Positions 1-8,441 of a stretch of 64,000 bases of DNA are shown piece by piece. The position numbers and the translations under genes are program-made. Under the pieces are notes generated by a model. It was not told the origin of the DNA. It made no database searches and was given only the letters and a program-made list of their open reading frames with translations. Source of the DNA: an uncultured Peptoniphilaceae bacterium (lineage in GTDB: Bacteria > Bacillota > Clostridia > Tissierellales > Peptoniphilaceae); the NCBI GenBank assembly GCA_943912255.1, contig CALTTP010000007.1:1-64000 (forward strand). The letters run 5' to 3'. Positions within the stretch are counted from its first letter, which is position 1; each line of letters starts with the position of its first letter.

Positions 1-601
1 TTATAATGTTATATACTTGCTCTCTTGCATAAGATGTATCCCTTTCAATTCCAAGGTCGTCTAAGATTAACAATGGAATATTAGAGAGGTTATCTATAAT
101 TTCATTTGAATCTAGCTTAAATGCAGATTTTTGTATTTGATTCATTACCTGAGATAAATTCATAATCTTTACTCTAACTTGTTTTCTTTCAATTAATTCA
201 TTTGCAATTGAACAAGCAAGATAAGTTTTTCCACTGCCAACATCTCCATAAAATAAAAGTCCAACATTGTCTTTCTTCATTTGTTCAAAGCTTTTAGCAT
301 AATTGTAAGCAACCTTATAGGCTTGATCTTTTTCATTTAAGAATCTCTCAAAAGTATATTGGTGTTGGTTTGGCGATGAAAAACAATCTCTTTTTAGCGA
401 TGATATTCTCGTTATTATTTCTCTTTCTGCATTTTCTTTATCTCTTTTTATTTCACATTCACATTTAATTCTGGGAATAAACTTTGTAAATCCAAGGTCA
501 AGTAATTCTCCATCGACTCTTTTACCACATAATTTACAATAGATATGTCCATATCTTTCAATATCATTTTCTCTTAATACAAAATCTTTTAAGTTTTTCA
601 T
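1..601 (-). CDS. DnaC/DnaI-like replicative helicase loader, partial (C-terminus outside window)
   Basis: The reading frame starts at an ATG at 601 and runs off the left edge after about 200 codons. An N-terminal zinc-finger-like cluster (CKLC near residue 23, CEC near 48) precedes an AAA+ domain with Walker A GDVGSGKT and Walker B LLILDDLG. This is the layout of DnaC/DnaI loaders, which load the replicative helicase onto an origin. The start overlaps the stop of the upstream RepA-like gene by four bases (ATGA), so the two are translationally coupled. The RepA plus DnaC pair is typical of plasmids and integrative conjugative elements. The family is clear; that it serves a mobile element is inferred from the pairing. 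Confidence 0.85.
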   Translation of the reverse strand, partial: MKNLKDFVLRENDIERYGHIYCKLCGKRVDGELLDLGFTKFIPRIKCECEIKRDKENAEREIITRISSLKRDCFSSPNQHQYTFERFLNEKDQAYKVAYNYAKSFEQMKKDNVGLLFYGDVGSGKTYLACSIANELIERKQVRVKIMNLSQVMNQIQKSAFKLDSNEIIDNLSNIPLLILDDLGIERDTSYAREQVYNII

Positions 602-1371
602 AAACTCTCTCCTATATCGTAATTCATTTTTCTTGTTGACTTGTCATTAACGTTTTTTGCCTGATCATTAAGATACCAATTGATTATCGTTGCTTTGTGA
701 TCTTGATATTCTCTGTTATTTGCTTTCATATATGACGACAACCTATCAATATACTCACTAATCCTGCTTCCTAACTCATTTGTTAAGTCCTTATATTCTT
801 CATCAGTCAAAAATATGTTTTTATATATTCCATAAGGCTTTTGCCCTTTACTAAAATCATTATTTCTTAACTCATTATTACTAATATTGTTATAGTTACC
901 TTCCGATTTTCGAAAATCTTGACTTTCGATATTCGAATCTCTTGAATTTCGATTATCGAACTTCTGGAATTTTGTTTTTCGAACTTCTTGATTTTTTAAT
1001 TCCATATTATTAAATATGCTCATAAAGTCTTTAACATAAATTCTATTAGGCTTTCCAAGTCCTTGTCTTTTCTTTTCAATCAGTCCTATTCCTGATTTGA
1101 TATCAAGTTCAGCTATTAATTTATTTGCTTTTTCACTTGCACAATTAAATTGATCTTTTATACTTTCAATTGTGTAATAAATAAAAACTTTTCCATCTTC
1201 ATCTATCCAGCCATTTTTATATGAAAGACCCATTCGATTAAGCATATATGAATACAAAACTTTAGCTTCAATAGAAATGCTCTCAAAAATCTCATCTTCC
1301 ATTAATACCATAGGTAACCTAATGAAGTTATACATCTCAGATTGCCTATTATAAAAATAATCAAAATTCAT
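598..1371 (-). CDS. Replication initiator protein A (RepA N-terminal domain family)
   Basis: 257 residues. The N-terminal ~115 residues carry the RepA_N winged-helix pattern (IRLPMVLMEDEIFESISIEA, then YSYMLNRM and later IGLIEKKRQGLGKPNRIYV), which binds origin iterons in Gram-positive plasmids and conjugative elements. A polar linker rich in Asn, Arg and Ser follows (about 130-175), then a C-terminal helical segment (NIFLTDEEYKDLTNEL onward) like the domain that contacts the helicase loader. A strong AAGGAGG lies just before the ATG at 1371. It is cotranscribed with the DnaC-like gene downstream. Likely role: initiating replication of a conjugative element. Confidence 0.85.
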   Translation of the reverse strand: MNFDYFYNRQSEMYNFIRLPMVLMEDEIFESISIEAKVLYSYMLNRMGLSYKNGWIDEDGKVFIYYTIESIKDQFNCASEKANKLIAELDIKSGIGLIEKKRQGLGKPNRIYVKDFMSIFNNMELKNQEVRKTKFQKFDNRNSRDSNIESQDFRKSEGNYNNISNNELRNNDFSKGQKPYGIYKNIFLTDEEYKDLTNELGSRISEYIDRLSSYMKANNREYQDHKATIINWYLNDQAKNVNDKSTRKMNYDIGESL

Positions 1372-1397
1372 TCCGGCCTCCTTTCTTTGAATTAAAA

Positions 1398-1424
1398 AAG
1401 AGCAGCTTTATTTAAGCTACTCTT
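1398..1424 (-). terminator. Rho-independent terminator upstream of repA
   Basis: Arms AAGAGTAGCTT and AAGCTGCTCTT (one mismatch) close a five-base loop and are followed on the minus strand by six Ts. It would stop minus-strand transcripts arriving from the chromosomal genes at the right before they enter repA. A 20-codon ATG frame (1479 to 1417, minus) ends inside its 5' arm, so attenuation is also possible. Confidence 0.75.
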
Positions 1425-1600
1425 GTAGAAAGTATAAAATGGGTTTTATCTTATTATATTTTTCTTTGTGTTTCCTCATACCAGTTGCAAAACTACTCTT
1501 ACGTCCATGTAGTTTTTTTGGGTCTTTTTGACGTATCCTTCTTCATCTTTATCAAAGACAAAATGCTTATAAAACTGCTTAAAATGCAGGATTTTTATAT

Positions 1601-2947
1601 TTACATCTTTTGTATCAACGCTATAGTCTCCACATGATAAGTCCGTGGAAACTGGTCTACTATCTCCATTTGCTCCACTTTATACCCAAAGTCCTTCATT
1701 ATTCTAAGGTCTCGTGCCTGTGTCACTGGGTTACAGCTGATGTAGACAAATTTTTCTGGTTTAATCTTCAGTAGTTTTTCTAGGGCTTTTGGATGTATTC
1801 CCTCTCTTGGTGGATCTAAAACGATTATTTCTGCTAAGTCTCTTAACTCTTCTATTTTCTCTAATACGTCACCTTGTATGAACTCACAGTTTTCTATTTT
1901 ATTTAATCTACATGTATCTTTTGCCTTTTCCACTGCTTCTTCTACAATCTCTATTCCATAAACTTTTTTAGCTTTTTTAGAGAATATCTGTCCTATGGTT
2001 CCAGTTCCTGAATAAAGGTCAAATACCGTTTTATTTGAAATGTTTCCTGCAAGTTCTAGAGCTCTACTATAAAGCACTTTTGCCATCTGTGGATTTGGCT
2101 GAAAGAAAGAAAATGGCCCCATATGAAACTTAAGTCCCAGTAACTCTTCTTCTAAATACCCTGGTCCATAAAGGGTTTGTATCTTCTCTGCTTTTACGGC
2201 ATCTGACAAACTGTCGTTTATGGTATGAATGATTGTTTTTATCTTACCTGGCATTGTAATATTTTTTAAATGTTCCACAAATTTATCCCTATCCCAATCT
2301 TCCTGTGAAGTTGTGACAATATTTACCATGTATTCGTCTTTACTGAAGGAATATTTTATTACCAAATGGCGCAAAAGTCCTATATAGAGCCTACTTCTGT
2401 AGAACTTGTGGGATGTTTTTCTAAAATATTCCTGTACCTCTTGCCTTATTATTTCAAAGCCCTCCGGTACGATATTACATTCTAGAGTTGGTGTTATCTC
2501 GTAGAATCTTCCCTTTGAGTGAAGTCCTAGCATCAGTGGACCACCTTTTTCCATGTCTCCGAAGGTGTACTCCATTTTATTCCTATATCCTTTGATTGAA
2601 AGAACTGGATTTACTTTGAATTCACCAGTACATACATCTTTGAAAAGCCTCTTTATCCCCTCTTCTTTTATTTTTATCTCTTCATCGTAGTCTATGGACT
2701 GGTAAGCACAGCCACCGCATGTCCCAAAAACTTTACAGGTGGGATGATTCTCCGTGTCCGCCTTTTCTAAAACTTCTACAAGCTTTGCTTCATAGAAGGA
2801 CCTCTTTTTCCCCTTGGCGACAATTTTTACTTTTTGTCCTGGAATTCCTCCCTTAAAAACGTATGATTTTCCTTCACAAATTAGTATGGATTTATTTGGA
2901 AACTCCAGAGTTTCTATCGTTCCTACTATCTCTTTTTTCTTTCTCAT
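1601..2947 (-). CDS. rlmD: 23S rRNA (uracil-C5)-methyltransferase, RumA/RlmD (RlmCD) type
   Basis: 448 residues, normal for the family. A TRAM RNA-binding domain spans about residues 1-65. The iron-sulfur ligand cysteines are C71, C77 and C80, with a fourth near 157. The SAM-binding motif is FDLYSGTGTIGQ, the substrate loop VLDPPREGIHP, the catalytic nucleophile C405 in YISCNPVTQA, and the general base E441 in YHVETIAL. It transfers a methyl group from SAM to C5 of uracil in 23S rRNA. The ATG at 2947 has AAAGG upstream. The extreme 3' end carries a known conjugative-element target, and the tail after HVET may be element-encoded. Confidence 0.93.
   Translation of the reverse strand: MRKKKEIVGTIETLEFPNKSILICEGKSYVFKGGIPGQKVKIVAKGKKRSFYEAKLVEVLEKADTENHPTCKVFGTCGGCAYQSIDYDEEIKIKEEGIKRLFKDVCTGEFKVNPVLSIKGYRNKMEYTFGDMEKGGPLMLGLHSKGRFYEITPTLECNIVPEGFEIIRQEVQEYFRKTSHKFYRSRLYIGLLRHLVIKYSFSKDEYMVNIVTTSQEDWDRDKFVEHLKNITMPGKIKTIIHTINDSLSDAVKAEKIQTLYGPGYLEEELLGLKFHMGPFSFFQPNPQMAKVLYSRALELAGNISNKTVFDLYSGTGTIGQIFSKKAKKVYGIEIVEEAVEKAKDTCRLNKIENCEFIQGDVLEKIEELRDLAEIIVLDPPREGIHPKALEKLLKIKPEKFVYISCNPVTQARDLRIMKDFGYKVEQMEIVDQFPRTYHVETIALIQKM
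1617..1636 (-). other. rumA 3'-end sequence resembling the known ICE attachment target
   Basis: The minus strand reads CATGTGGAGACTATAGCGTT, coding the conserved His-Val-Glu near the RlmD C-terminus. The rumA genes of streptococci and clostridia are recognised insertion hotspots for integrative conjugative elements, with a target of very similar sequence at this codon position. An element-type replication module lies immediately beyond the gene end, so this is proposed as one attachment site. The partner copy would be outside the window. Confidence 0.45.
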
Positions 2948-2977
2948 CTTCTATATTACCTTTCGTCTTTGGATAAA

Positions 2978-4366
2978 TTAAATGATATCTTCTTTACTTT
3001 TTCTGTATCTTTGCATGCCCACTCTAAATCCTTTTGTTTTGTTTTCAAAATAGTAAAAAATTCCAAGCATGAAGATACCCTTCAAGGCTTGGGAAATTGA
3101 CATGGTTAACCAAATTCCCTTAAGTTCAAAAATTTGCATCAATAAAAATGCCATTGGTACTCTCATTATGTTGAAAATAGTTGAGATAAATGCAGGATAC
3201 TTAGTCAGTCCCAGCCCATTTAGCATTCCTGTTGTTCCAATCTCCTGTGCCATAAGTATGGTCGTTGCTCCCAGTATCAAAAGGTAGGTTCTTCCCTCCT
3301 CTATGACCCTTGGGTCATCCGGTGTAAAAATCTTAAAGAGAGAACCACTTCCAAGGCATAAAACCAAGGTTGCAATGATACCAATGACCAATGTCAACTT
3401 AAAGCAGACCCTCTTACCCTTTTTTAGTCTATCGAAGTTTCCTGCACCGTAATTTTGTCCAAAAAAAGTGGTGAAGGCAGTGGCAAAACCCTCTGAACTC
3501 ATCCAGGATATGGATTCTATTTGAGATCCTATTGTATAGGTTGCAATTCCAACAGCTCCATATATGGCAATGTATTTGTTTAACTTTATGGACACGATAT
3601 TGTGGATAAGACTTTGACCACAAGAAGGTATGCCAAGCTTAAAGATTTCCAAGGCATTTTTAAATTCAAGTCTTTTAAGATAGCTAAATTTCATGTACCC
3701 TTCACCATATCTAATTCCGATATAGAAGTAGATTATTACACCAAGGGCTTGGGCTAAAACCGTAGCCAATGCAGCTCCTTTAATTCCCATTTTAGGAATT
3801 GGACCAAATCCAAAAATCAAAATAGGATCTACGATAATGTTAAAAACCAAAGCTATGATTGAGGTTTTAAAAGGAGTTGCACTATTTCCCTGGGCAAAGA
3901 AATGGGAACTGAAAAAAGGCAAAAGAAATGTAAATATAAGTCCTATGGAGATGATTATATGATACTGTAATGCCAGATCAAAGACAGATTTTTCAAGGTT
4001 GAAGTAGCCATAAATCTCCTTTCTAAAGACTATGTATAAAGTTGTAAGTATTGCCCATAGAAAAAGATTTAGCTGAAGGCCTCCAACTGTAATCTTTTCG
4101 ACCTCTCCTAAGTCTTCCTTGCCATGGGCCTGGGCCAGTTCCACAGACATCCCCGTCTTTATTATCAAAGTTATGGCATTTGCCATCCACATAAAAAACC
4201 CAACGGTTCCAACTGCAGCAACTGCGTCGGTGGAAAGACGACCTATCCATATAAGGTCTACCAGACTATAGGCCATCTGAATAAAGGCAATTCCCATTAA
4301 AGGCAGTGCCATCTTTGTTATTGAAGAGGTAATGTCACCCCTTAGTAGGTTTTGCGATTTTAGCAT
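2978..4366 (-). CDS. MATE family efflux transporter
   Basis: About 462 residues with twelve hydrophobic segments and the duplicated MatE arrangement. Markers include LVDLIWIGRLSTDAVAAVG near the N-terminus and the repeat-two ALATVLAQALGVIIY and IGTTGMLNGLGL segments. Such proteins export cationic drugs or metabolites using Na+ or H+. A TTG at 4384 is in frame, but the ATG at 4366 is chosen because AAGGAG sits six bases before it. The gene follows the nuclease-helicase gene closely, so the two are probably cotranscribed. The substrate cannot be told from sequence. Confidence 0.9.
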   Translation of the reverse strand: MLKSQNLLRGDITSSITKMALPLMGIAFIQMAYSLVDLIWIGRLSTDAVAAVGTVGFFMWMANAITLIIKTGMSVELAQAHGKEDLGEVEKITVGGLQLNLFLWAILTTLYIVFRKEIYGYFNLEKSVFDLALQYHIIISIGLIFTFLLPFFSSHFFAQGNSATPFKTSIIALVFNIIVDPILIFGFGPIPKMGIKGAALATVLAQALGVIIYFYIGIRYGEGYMKFSYLKRLEFKNALEIFKLGIPSCGQSLIHNIVSIKLNKYIAIYGAVGIATYTIGSQIESISWMSSEGFATAFTTFFGQNYGAGNFDRLKKGKRVCFKLTLVIGIIATLVLCLGSGSLFKIFTPDDPRVIEEGRTYLLILGATTILMAQEIGTTGMLNGLGLTKYPAFISTIFNIMRVPMAFLLMQIFELKGIWLTMSISQALKGIFMLGIFYYFENKTKGFRVGMQRYRKSKEDII

Positions 4367-4380
4367 AAGTACTCTCCTTG

Positions 4381-6684
4381 TCAATCAAAATAATTTAAAT
4401 CCCTAGGTTTTTCAAGAATTCTTATATTTTTCCAATGTCTTGGTATCAAGTTCTTATAAGGATATTTTAAAAATCTATCGTCTATCAAAAGGCAGTCTCC
4501 AATGTCCTGGGCAGTTCTAATAACCCTTCCTCCGCCTTGTGAAACCTTGTTCATCCCTGGGTAGATATAGGCATATTCAAAACCTATTTTGTCATTTTCA
4601 TCATAATAGTTTTTAATTAAATCCCTCTCTAGTGAAATCCCTGGAAGGCCAACAGATACTATCCCAACGCCCTTTAACCTACTTCCAGCCAAGTCAATTC
4701 CTTCAGAAAATACCCCGCCAAGCACAACGAATCCAGTGATGTTGGAGTCGAAGGTGAAACGACTTAAAAAAGCCTCTCTTTCCATCTCCGTCATTCCCTT
4801 TTCCTGTAAGATCAGATTTCTATCCTTCTTATTAAATCGATCGAAGACTTCTATCATAAATTTATAGGAAGGAAAGAAAAGTAGATAATTTCCAGGTCTG
4901 TTGGTATACTTTTCAAGAACCTTTGTGATTATATCATAATTTTTAATCCTATCTAAGTACCTTGTGGAAATTGGGGCAATGCCCACCTTAAAATTGTTAG
5001 GATCAAAGGGGGAAGGAAGTTTTAACCTATAGTATGTAGAAGTTTTACATCCAAATACATCCACATAAAAATCCATCGGAGAAAGAGTTGCGGAGAAAAA
5101 CACTGTACTTTCCGCCCTTTTTAATATGTCTTTAAAAATAGGGGAGGTGTCAAGGCATAAAAACTTCATTTTAATATCCAAGTCCTCTTCTTTTACCACC
5201 GTTACATAGTTTTTAGAATAATAGTCGGAAATTTTGAAAAAACGCCTTAGTTCAAAGTAGGTCTCCAAAACCCTATCATAATAGGATGCATCTTTAAATT
5301 CTACTAAAAACCTTTCAATTGCCCTTAGAGTAATATTTAACTTTGTTATAAAATCTTCATCAAGATTTTTTTCTACATATTCGCCCCTATCGTTTAACAT
5401 AGACTTATAAGTCTTTAGATAATTTGCAATTTCAAACATCTTTTTTTGGATCCTATGATGTTTTTCATCAAAGAGACTTGCCGTCTCTTCAATCATATTA
5501 AGTGAAATTTCCTCAGAATACATCCTTCTTCCACGGTCAACAAGATTATGGGCCTCATCCACCAAAAAAGTATACTTTTCTACAGAACCTTCAAAAAACC
5601 TACGCAAGTATACAGTTGGATCGAAACAATAGTTGTAATCACAGATGATAAGGTCAGAAAAATTGGCCATATCCAGTTGAAACTCCATAGGGCAAACCTT
5701 ATGTTTCTTTGAATAGCTTACTATGGTTTCCATATTAAGCACATCTTCATTTTCATAGATATCAAAAATTGCATCATTTACCCTGTCATAGTGCCCTTTA
5801 GCAAAAGGACAGTCCTTAGGATTGCATTTGACTTCAGCATTTATACAGATCTTTTCCTTAGCGGTGATGGTCAAAGTCTTTAACAAAAGCCCCCTGTCCA
5901 TAAGCCTTAAAACAGCTTTATTTGCTTCATTCTTAGTAGTGGTGCGGGCAGTTAAGTAAAACACCTTGTCAGTTAACTTGTTTCCAATAGCTTTAATAGA
6001 GGGAAAAACTGTAGACATGGTCTTACCTATTCCAGTTGGCGCCTCTACAAAAAGCCTAGTCTCACTTTTTAAAACATTGTAGACCGCAACGGCAAGCTCC
6101 CTTTGACCCTTCCTATATACAGGAAAGGGAAAAGGCAAAGAATTGATATGTTCATCCCTATTTTTTCTAAAATTTACAATCATAATAGAGAAGTCCAAGT
6201 AGAGGTCCAATAGATTTAAATAGAATTCTTCAAGCTGAGAAAATGAAAAATTTTTTATTATCCTCTTTATATCCTTTTCATCCACATTGTAATAAGTTAG
6301 TTGAATATCGATATTATCCAAGCCTTCCTTTAGGGCATAAAAATATCCATAGCACTTGGCTTGGGCCCAGTGTAGAGGGTTTGTGTTGTATTCCAATTGA
6401 TTTAGAGGTCTGGTCGTTGTCTTAATTTCGTCAATGAGAACTTCATTACCTTTTCTATAGATACCGTCTGCTCTTCCTTCAACTTTGAAGAGAAGCTCCT
6501 TATGAAAAGTTTCATTTTTTAAATAGACTTCCTTTTCATAAAACTTTCCATATTCCTTTTGAAGCTTTGAGTGTATCTTTTGACCCTCTCTAAGCCTTCC
6601 AGTATCAGTAAAAGAACTGTCTATGTCACCACTTCTCATAACAAACTCTATCAGTCCCCTAACAGATAGCTTAAAATCTTCCAT
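4381..6684 (-). CDS. DinG/XPD-type DNA helicase with N-terminal RecB/Cas4-like nuclease domain
   Basis: 767 residues. The first ~150 carry PD-(D/E)XK nuclease motifs in order: H38, D73, E86-x-K88 (IDEIKTTT) and Q108-xxx-Y112. A superfamily 2 helicase of the Rad3/XPD class follows, with Walker A EAPTGIGKT (214-222), an iron-sulfur cysteine set C280/C287/C292/C331, DEAH at 376-379, motif III FFSATLSP, and C-terminal GGVFSEGIDLAG and GGGRVIR. It should unwind DNA 5' to 3' and could cut or trim it, probably in repair. Every catalytic motif looks intact. The biological partner is unknown; the downstream gene is a MATE exporter. Confidence 0.88.
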   Translation of the reverse strand: MEDFKLSVRGLIEFVMRSGDIDSSFTDTGRLREGQKIHSKLQKEYGKFYEKEVYLKNETFHKELLFKVEGRADGIYRKGNEVLIDEIKTTTRPLNQLEYNTNPLHWAQAKCYGYFYALKEGLDNIDIQLTYYNVDEKDIKRIIKNFSFSQLEEFYLNLLDLYLDFSIMIVNFRKNRDEHINSLPFPFPVYRKGQRELAVAVYNVLKSETRLFVEAPTGIGKTMSTVFPSIKAIGNKLTDKVFYLTARTTTKNEANKAVLRLMDRGLLLKTLTITAKEKICINAEVKCNPKDCPFAKGHYDRVNDAIFDIYENEDVLNMETIVSYSKKHKVCPMEFQLDMANFSDLIICDYNYCFDPTVYLRRFFEGSVEKYTFLVDEAHNLVDRGRRMYSEEISLNMIEETASLFDEKHHRIQKKMFEIANYLKTYKSMLNDRGEYVEKNLDEDFITKLNITLRAIERFLVEFKDASYYDRVLETYFELRRFFKISDYYSKNYVTVVKEEDLDIKMKFLCLDTSPIFKDILKRAESTVFFSATLSPMDFYVDVFGCKTSTYYRLKLPSPFDPNNFKVGIAPISTRYLDRIKNYDIITKVLEKYTNRPGNYLLFFPSYKFMIEVFDRFNKKDRNLILQEKGMTEMEREAFLSRFTFDSNITGFVVLGGVFSEGIDLAGSRLKGVGIVSVGLPGISLERDLIKNYYDENDKIGFEYAYIYPGMNKVSQGGGRVIRTAQDIGDCLLIDDRFLKYPYKNLIPRHWKNIRILEKPRDLNYFD

Positions 6685-6728
6685 ATTATCACCAAAAAAC
6701 CTTCAAATATTTCATTGAAGGTTGTAAA

Positions 6729-7580
6729 TTATCGTATAGAAATGTTCCAAATCTCCCTTATAAACTTTATAATATCCCGGTCTGCCATTTTAGGATAGTC
6801 ATAGTCCAATATGTCAGCAACCTCTAGTCCTTCCCTTCTAAAGAGCATACACGCATTGAAAAGCGCAGCCCATACCGATTCACTTTCAGGCTTTGGAAAG
6901 ATTTCCATAAACTTTTCAAAATGCTCCCTTTCTAAATAGGTCTTGAAGGACTTAAAACGCGGTCCAATGTTTACAGCAAAATCATATTTCGCACCTATAT
7001 AATAAGTAGTCATGACATTTAGTTGATACCTAAGCTCATCAAAGAGGTTACAAGCATAAAAAGGATCCGAGCGATAAAGAGCCTTTGCTATTGAAATAGC
7101 CTTTATAAAGAACTCATTGCAGCAGGATATAAACTCCTTTTGTGTCGGCTTTAACTGCCTATATTTGGAATCTGTAATCTTGACATTTGAAACAAGAGTA
7201 CTCTCCTTGTCCAAGTGAATCTTACAAAGACTGTCAATGTTGATATAGGACTGTAAATCCGTGTTTTTCATAAAAGTAAAGTCAACTTTCGTAATGTCCT
7301 CCAAAACGACAATGTACCTGAGAACATTTCCAAAGTAGTTGTTCATCATGGTAAGACCCTTTTTCTTATGCAATATCTTACTACTTTCAATCAATTCTTG
7401 AAAGGTTTCAAGTAAACCTATTTCGTTTAAATCCTTTACCCCTATGATTATCTTATAGTCTGGCATGTTATCCTGCTTTAAAGAAAGGTTCATTCTCCTT
7501 CCAGTTTCCAAAAGGGCAGTTAAGTTTTTATTATCAAGGACAATACGCATTAGCGTGCCCATTAAATTATCTCTATTCAA
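6729..7580 (-). CDS. Aminoglycoside 6-adenylyltransferase (ANT(6)/AadE)-like protein, altered active site
   Basis: 283 residues, close to the length of AadE/AadK. The C-terminal part is recognisable (FISCCNEFFIKAISIAKALY, then RSDPFYACNLFDELRYQLNV, and W..LF.AC.LFRREGLEVAD), matching the family's CCNEF and LFR blocks. The N-terminal GSRxN motif is GRRMN, and the catalytic DYD is D41-Y42-K43, so one metal-binding aspartate is lysine; the third aspartate remains in VDFTF. Adenylyl transfer to streptomycin is therefore doubtful. The start is TTG at 7580, preceded by AAGGTGTGA; the in-frame ATG at 7562 lacks a ribosome site. Confidence 0.72.
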   Translation of the reverse strand: MNRDNLMGTLMRIVLDNKNLTALLETGRRMNLSLKQDNMPDYKIIIGVKDLNEIGLLETFQELIESSKILHKKKGLTMMNNYFGNVLRYIVVLEDITKVDFTFMKNTDLQSYINIDSLCKIHLDKESTLVSNVKITDSKYRQLKPTQKEFISCCNEFFIKAISIAKALYRSDPFYACNLFDELRYQLNVMTTYYIGAKYDFAVNIGPRFKSFKTYLEREHFEKFMEIFPKPESESVWAALFNACMLFRREGLEVADILDYDYPKMADRDIIKFIREIWNISIR

Positions 7581-7694
7581 AAAATCACACCTTGCAATTT
7601 ATTTCATTACACCTACCACTATTTTAATGGATAAAAGTAAGTTAATCAAATAATTCCACAGCCATATATATCTTTTTTTTCAGAAAAGATACAA

Positions 7695-7740
7695 TAAAAA
7701 AACCCCTCTGCTTTAGATTTTTATCTTCAAGTTTTGGGGC
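7695..7740 (-). terminator. Probable terminator after the bacteriocin ABC cassette
   Basis: On the minus strand a CCCC...GGGG closed stem with an AT-rich interior (AAGAT/ATCT) is followed by seven Ts. It lies 37 bases past the stop of the ABC ATPase gene and is the likely end of the cassette transcript. The pairing of the interior is imperfect. Confidence 0.55.
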
Positions 7741-7776
7741 GGAGATTTATATTTAGGTTTTTAGTCTACTAAAAGA

Positions 7777-8441
7777 TCATATTTCTACTAACTTACAATC
7801 TTCAATTATATAGTTTCTATGAGAAATTTTTTCAAAATCCATGTCATGGGTAACTACAACTATAGTCTTGCCCTTACTGTTAATGCTCATCAATGCTTCC
7901 ATAACTATTTTTTTATTTTGTTCATCTAGAGACCCCGTAGGTTCATCTGCAAGCATTATGTCATAAGGTTTTACCATGTTCCTTGCAAGTGCTACTCTTT
8001 GTTGCTCTCCTCCTGACAATTCATAAACCTTGGAATTAAGCTTATTTAAGACACCCATTTCGTTGAGAGATTTTTTTGTCAAAGCTTTTTATCTTTAACA
8101 GAATTGTACCGAGTTGCCAAAAGCATATTTTCTTCTACTGTCATTTTATCTACCAATGCAAAATTTTGAAATAAATATGCAATGCGATTTCTTCTCAAAT
8201 ACATACTTGATTTTTCTTTTTTAATAGGATCATCAATAGTGAAACTCCTTAACTTTCCAATTTCATAACTCTCTAAAGTTCCTATTATATTTAAAAGTGT
8301 TGACTTCCCGCATCCACTTTTACCAAATATGCATAAAAAGTCTCCTGTATAAATATCTAAATCAATATTATTTAAAATGATATGATCCCCATAACTTTTT
8401 GATAAACCTTTTAGAGAAACCTGAGGTTCTAATCTCGACAT
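7777..8441 (-). pseudogene. Bacteriocin-export ABC transporter ATP-binding protein, lactococcin 972 group, frameshifted
   Basis: Two overlapping frames together make one normal ATPase. The first (8441 to 8079) has Walker A GKSGCGKSTLL and a Q-loop LFQNFALVDKMTVEENMLLA. The second (8082 to 7777) has the signature LSGGEQQRVALARN and Walker B IMLADEPTGSLDE. One added base near 8090, in the run AAAAAG, fuses them into a continuous family-like sequence (KDKKALTKKSLNEMG). The upstream permease stops directly at its start codon. It would energise export or immunity for the bacteriocin encoded at 10.7-11.1 kb. It may be a true break, a sequencing deletion, or a -1 slip on T-AAA-AAG. Confidence 0.75.

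Noticed and set aside
6729..7580. Annotating a streptomycin-resistance gene
   Set aside because: One catalytic aspartate is lysine and the GSR motif is altered, so resistance cannot be claimed from sequence.
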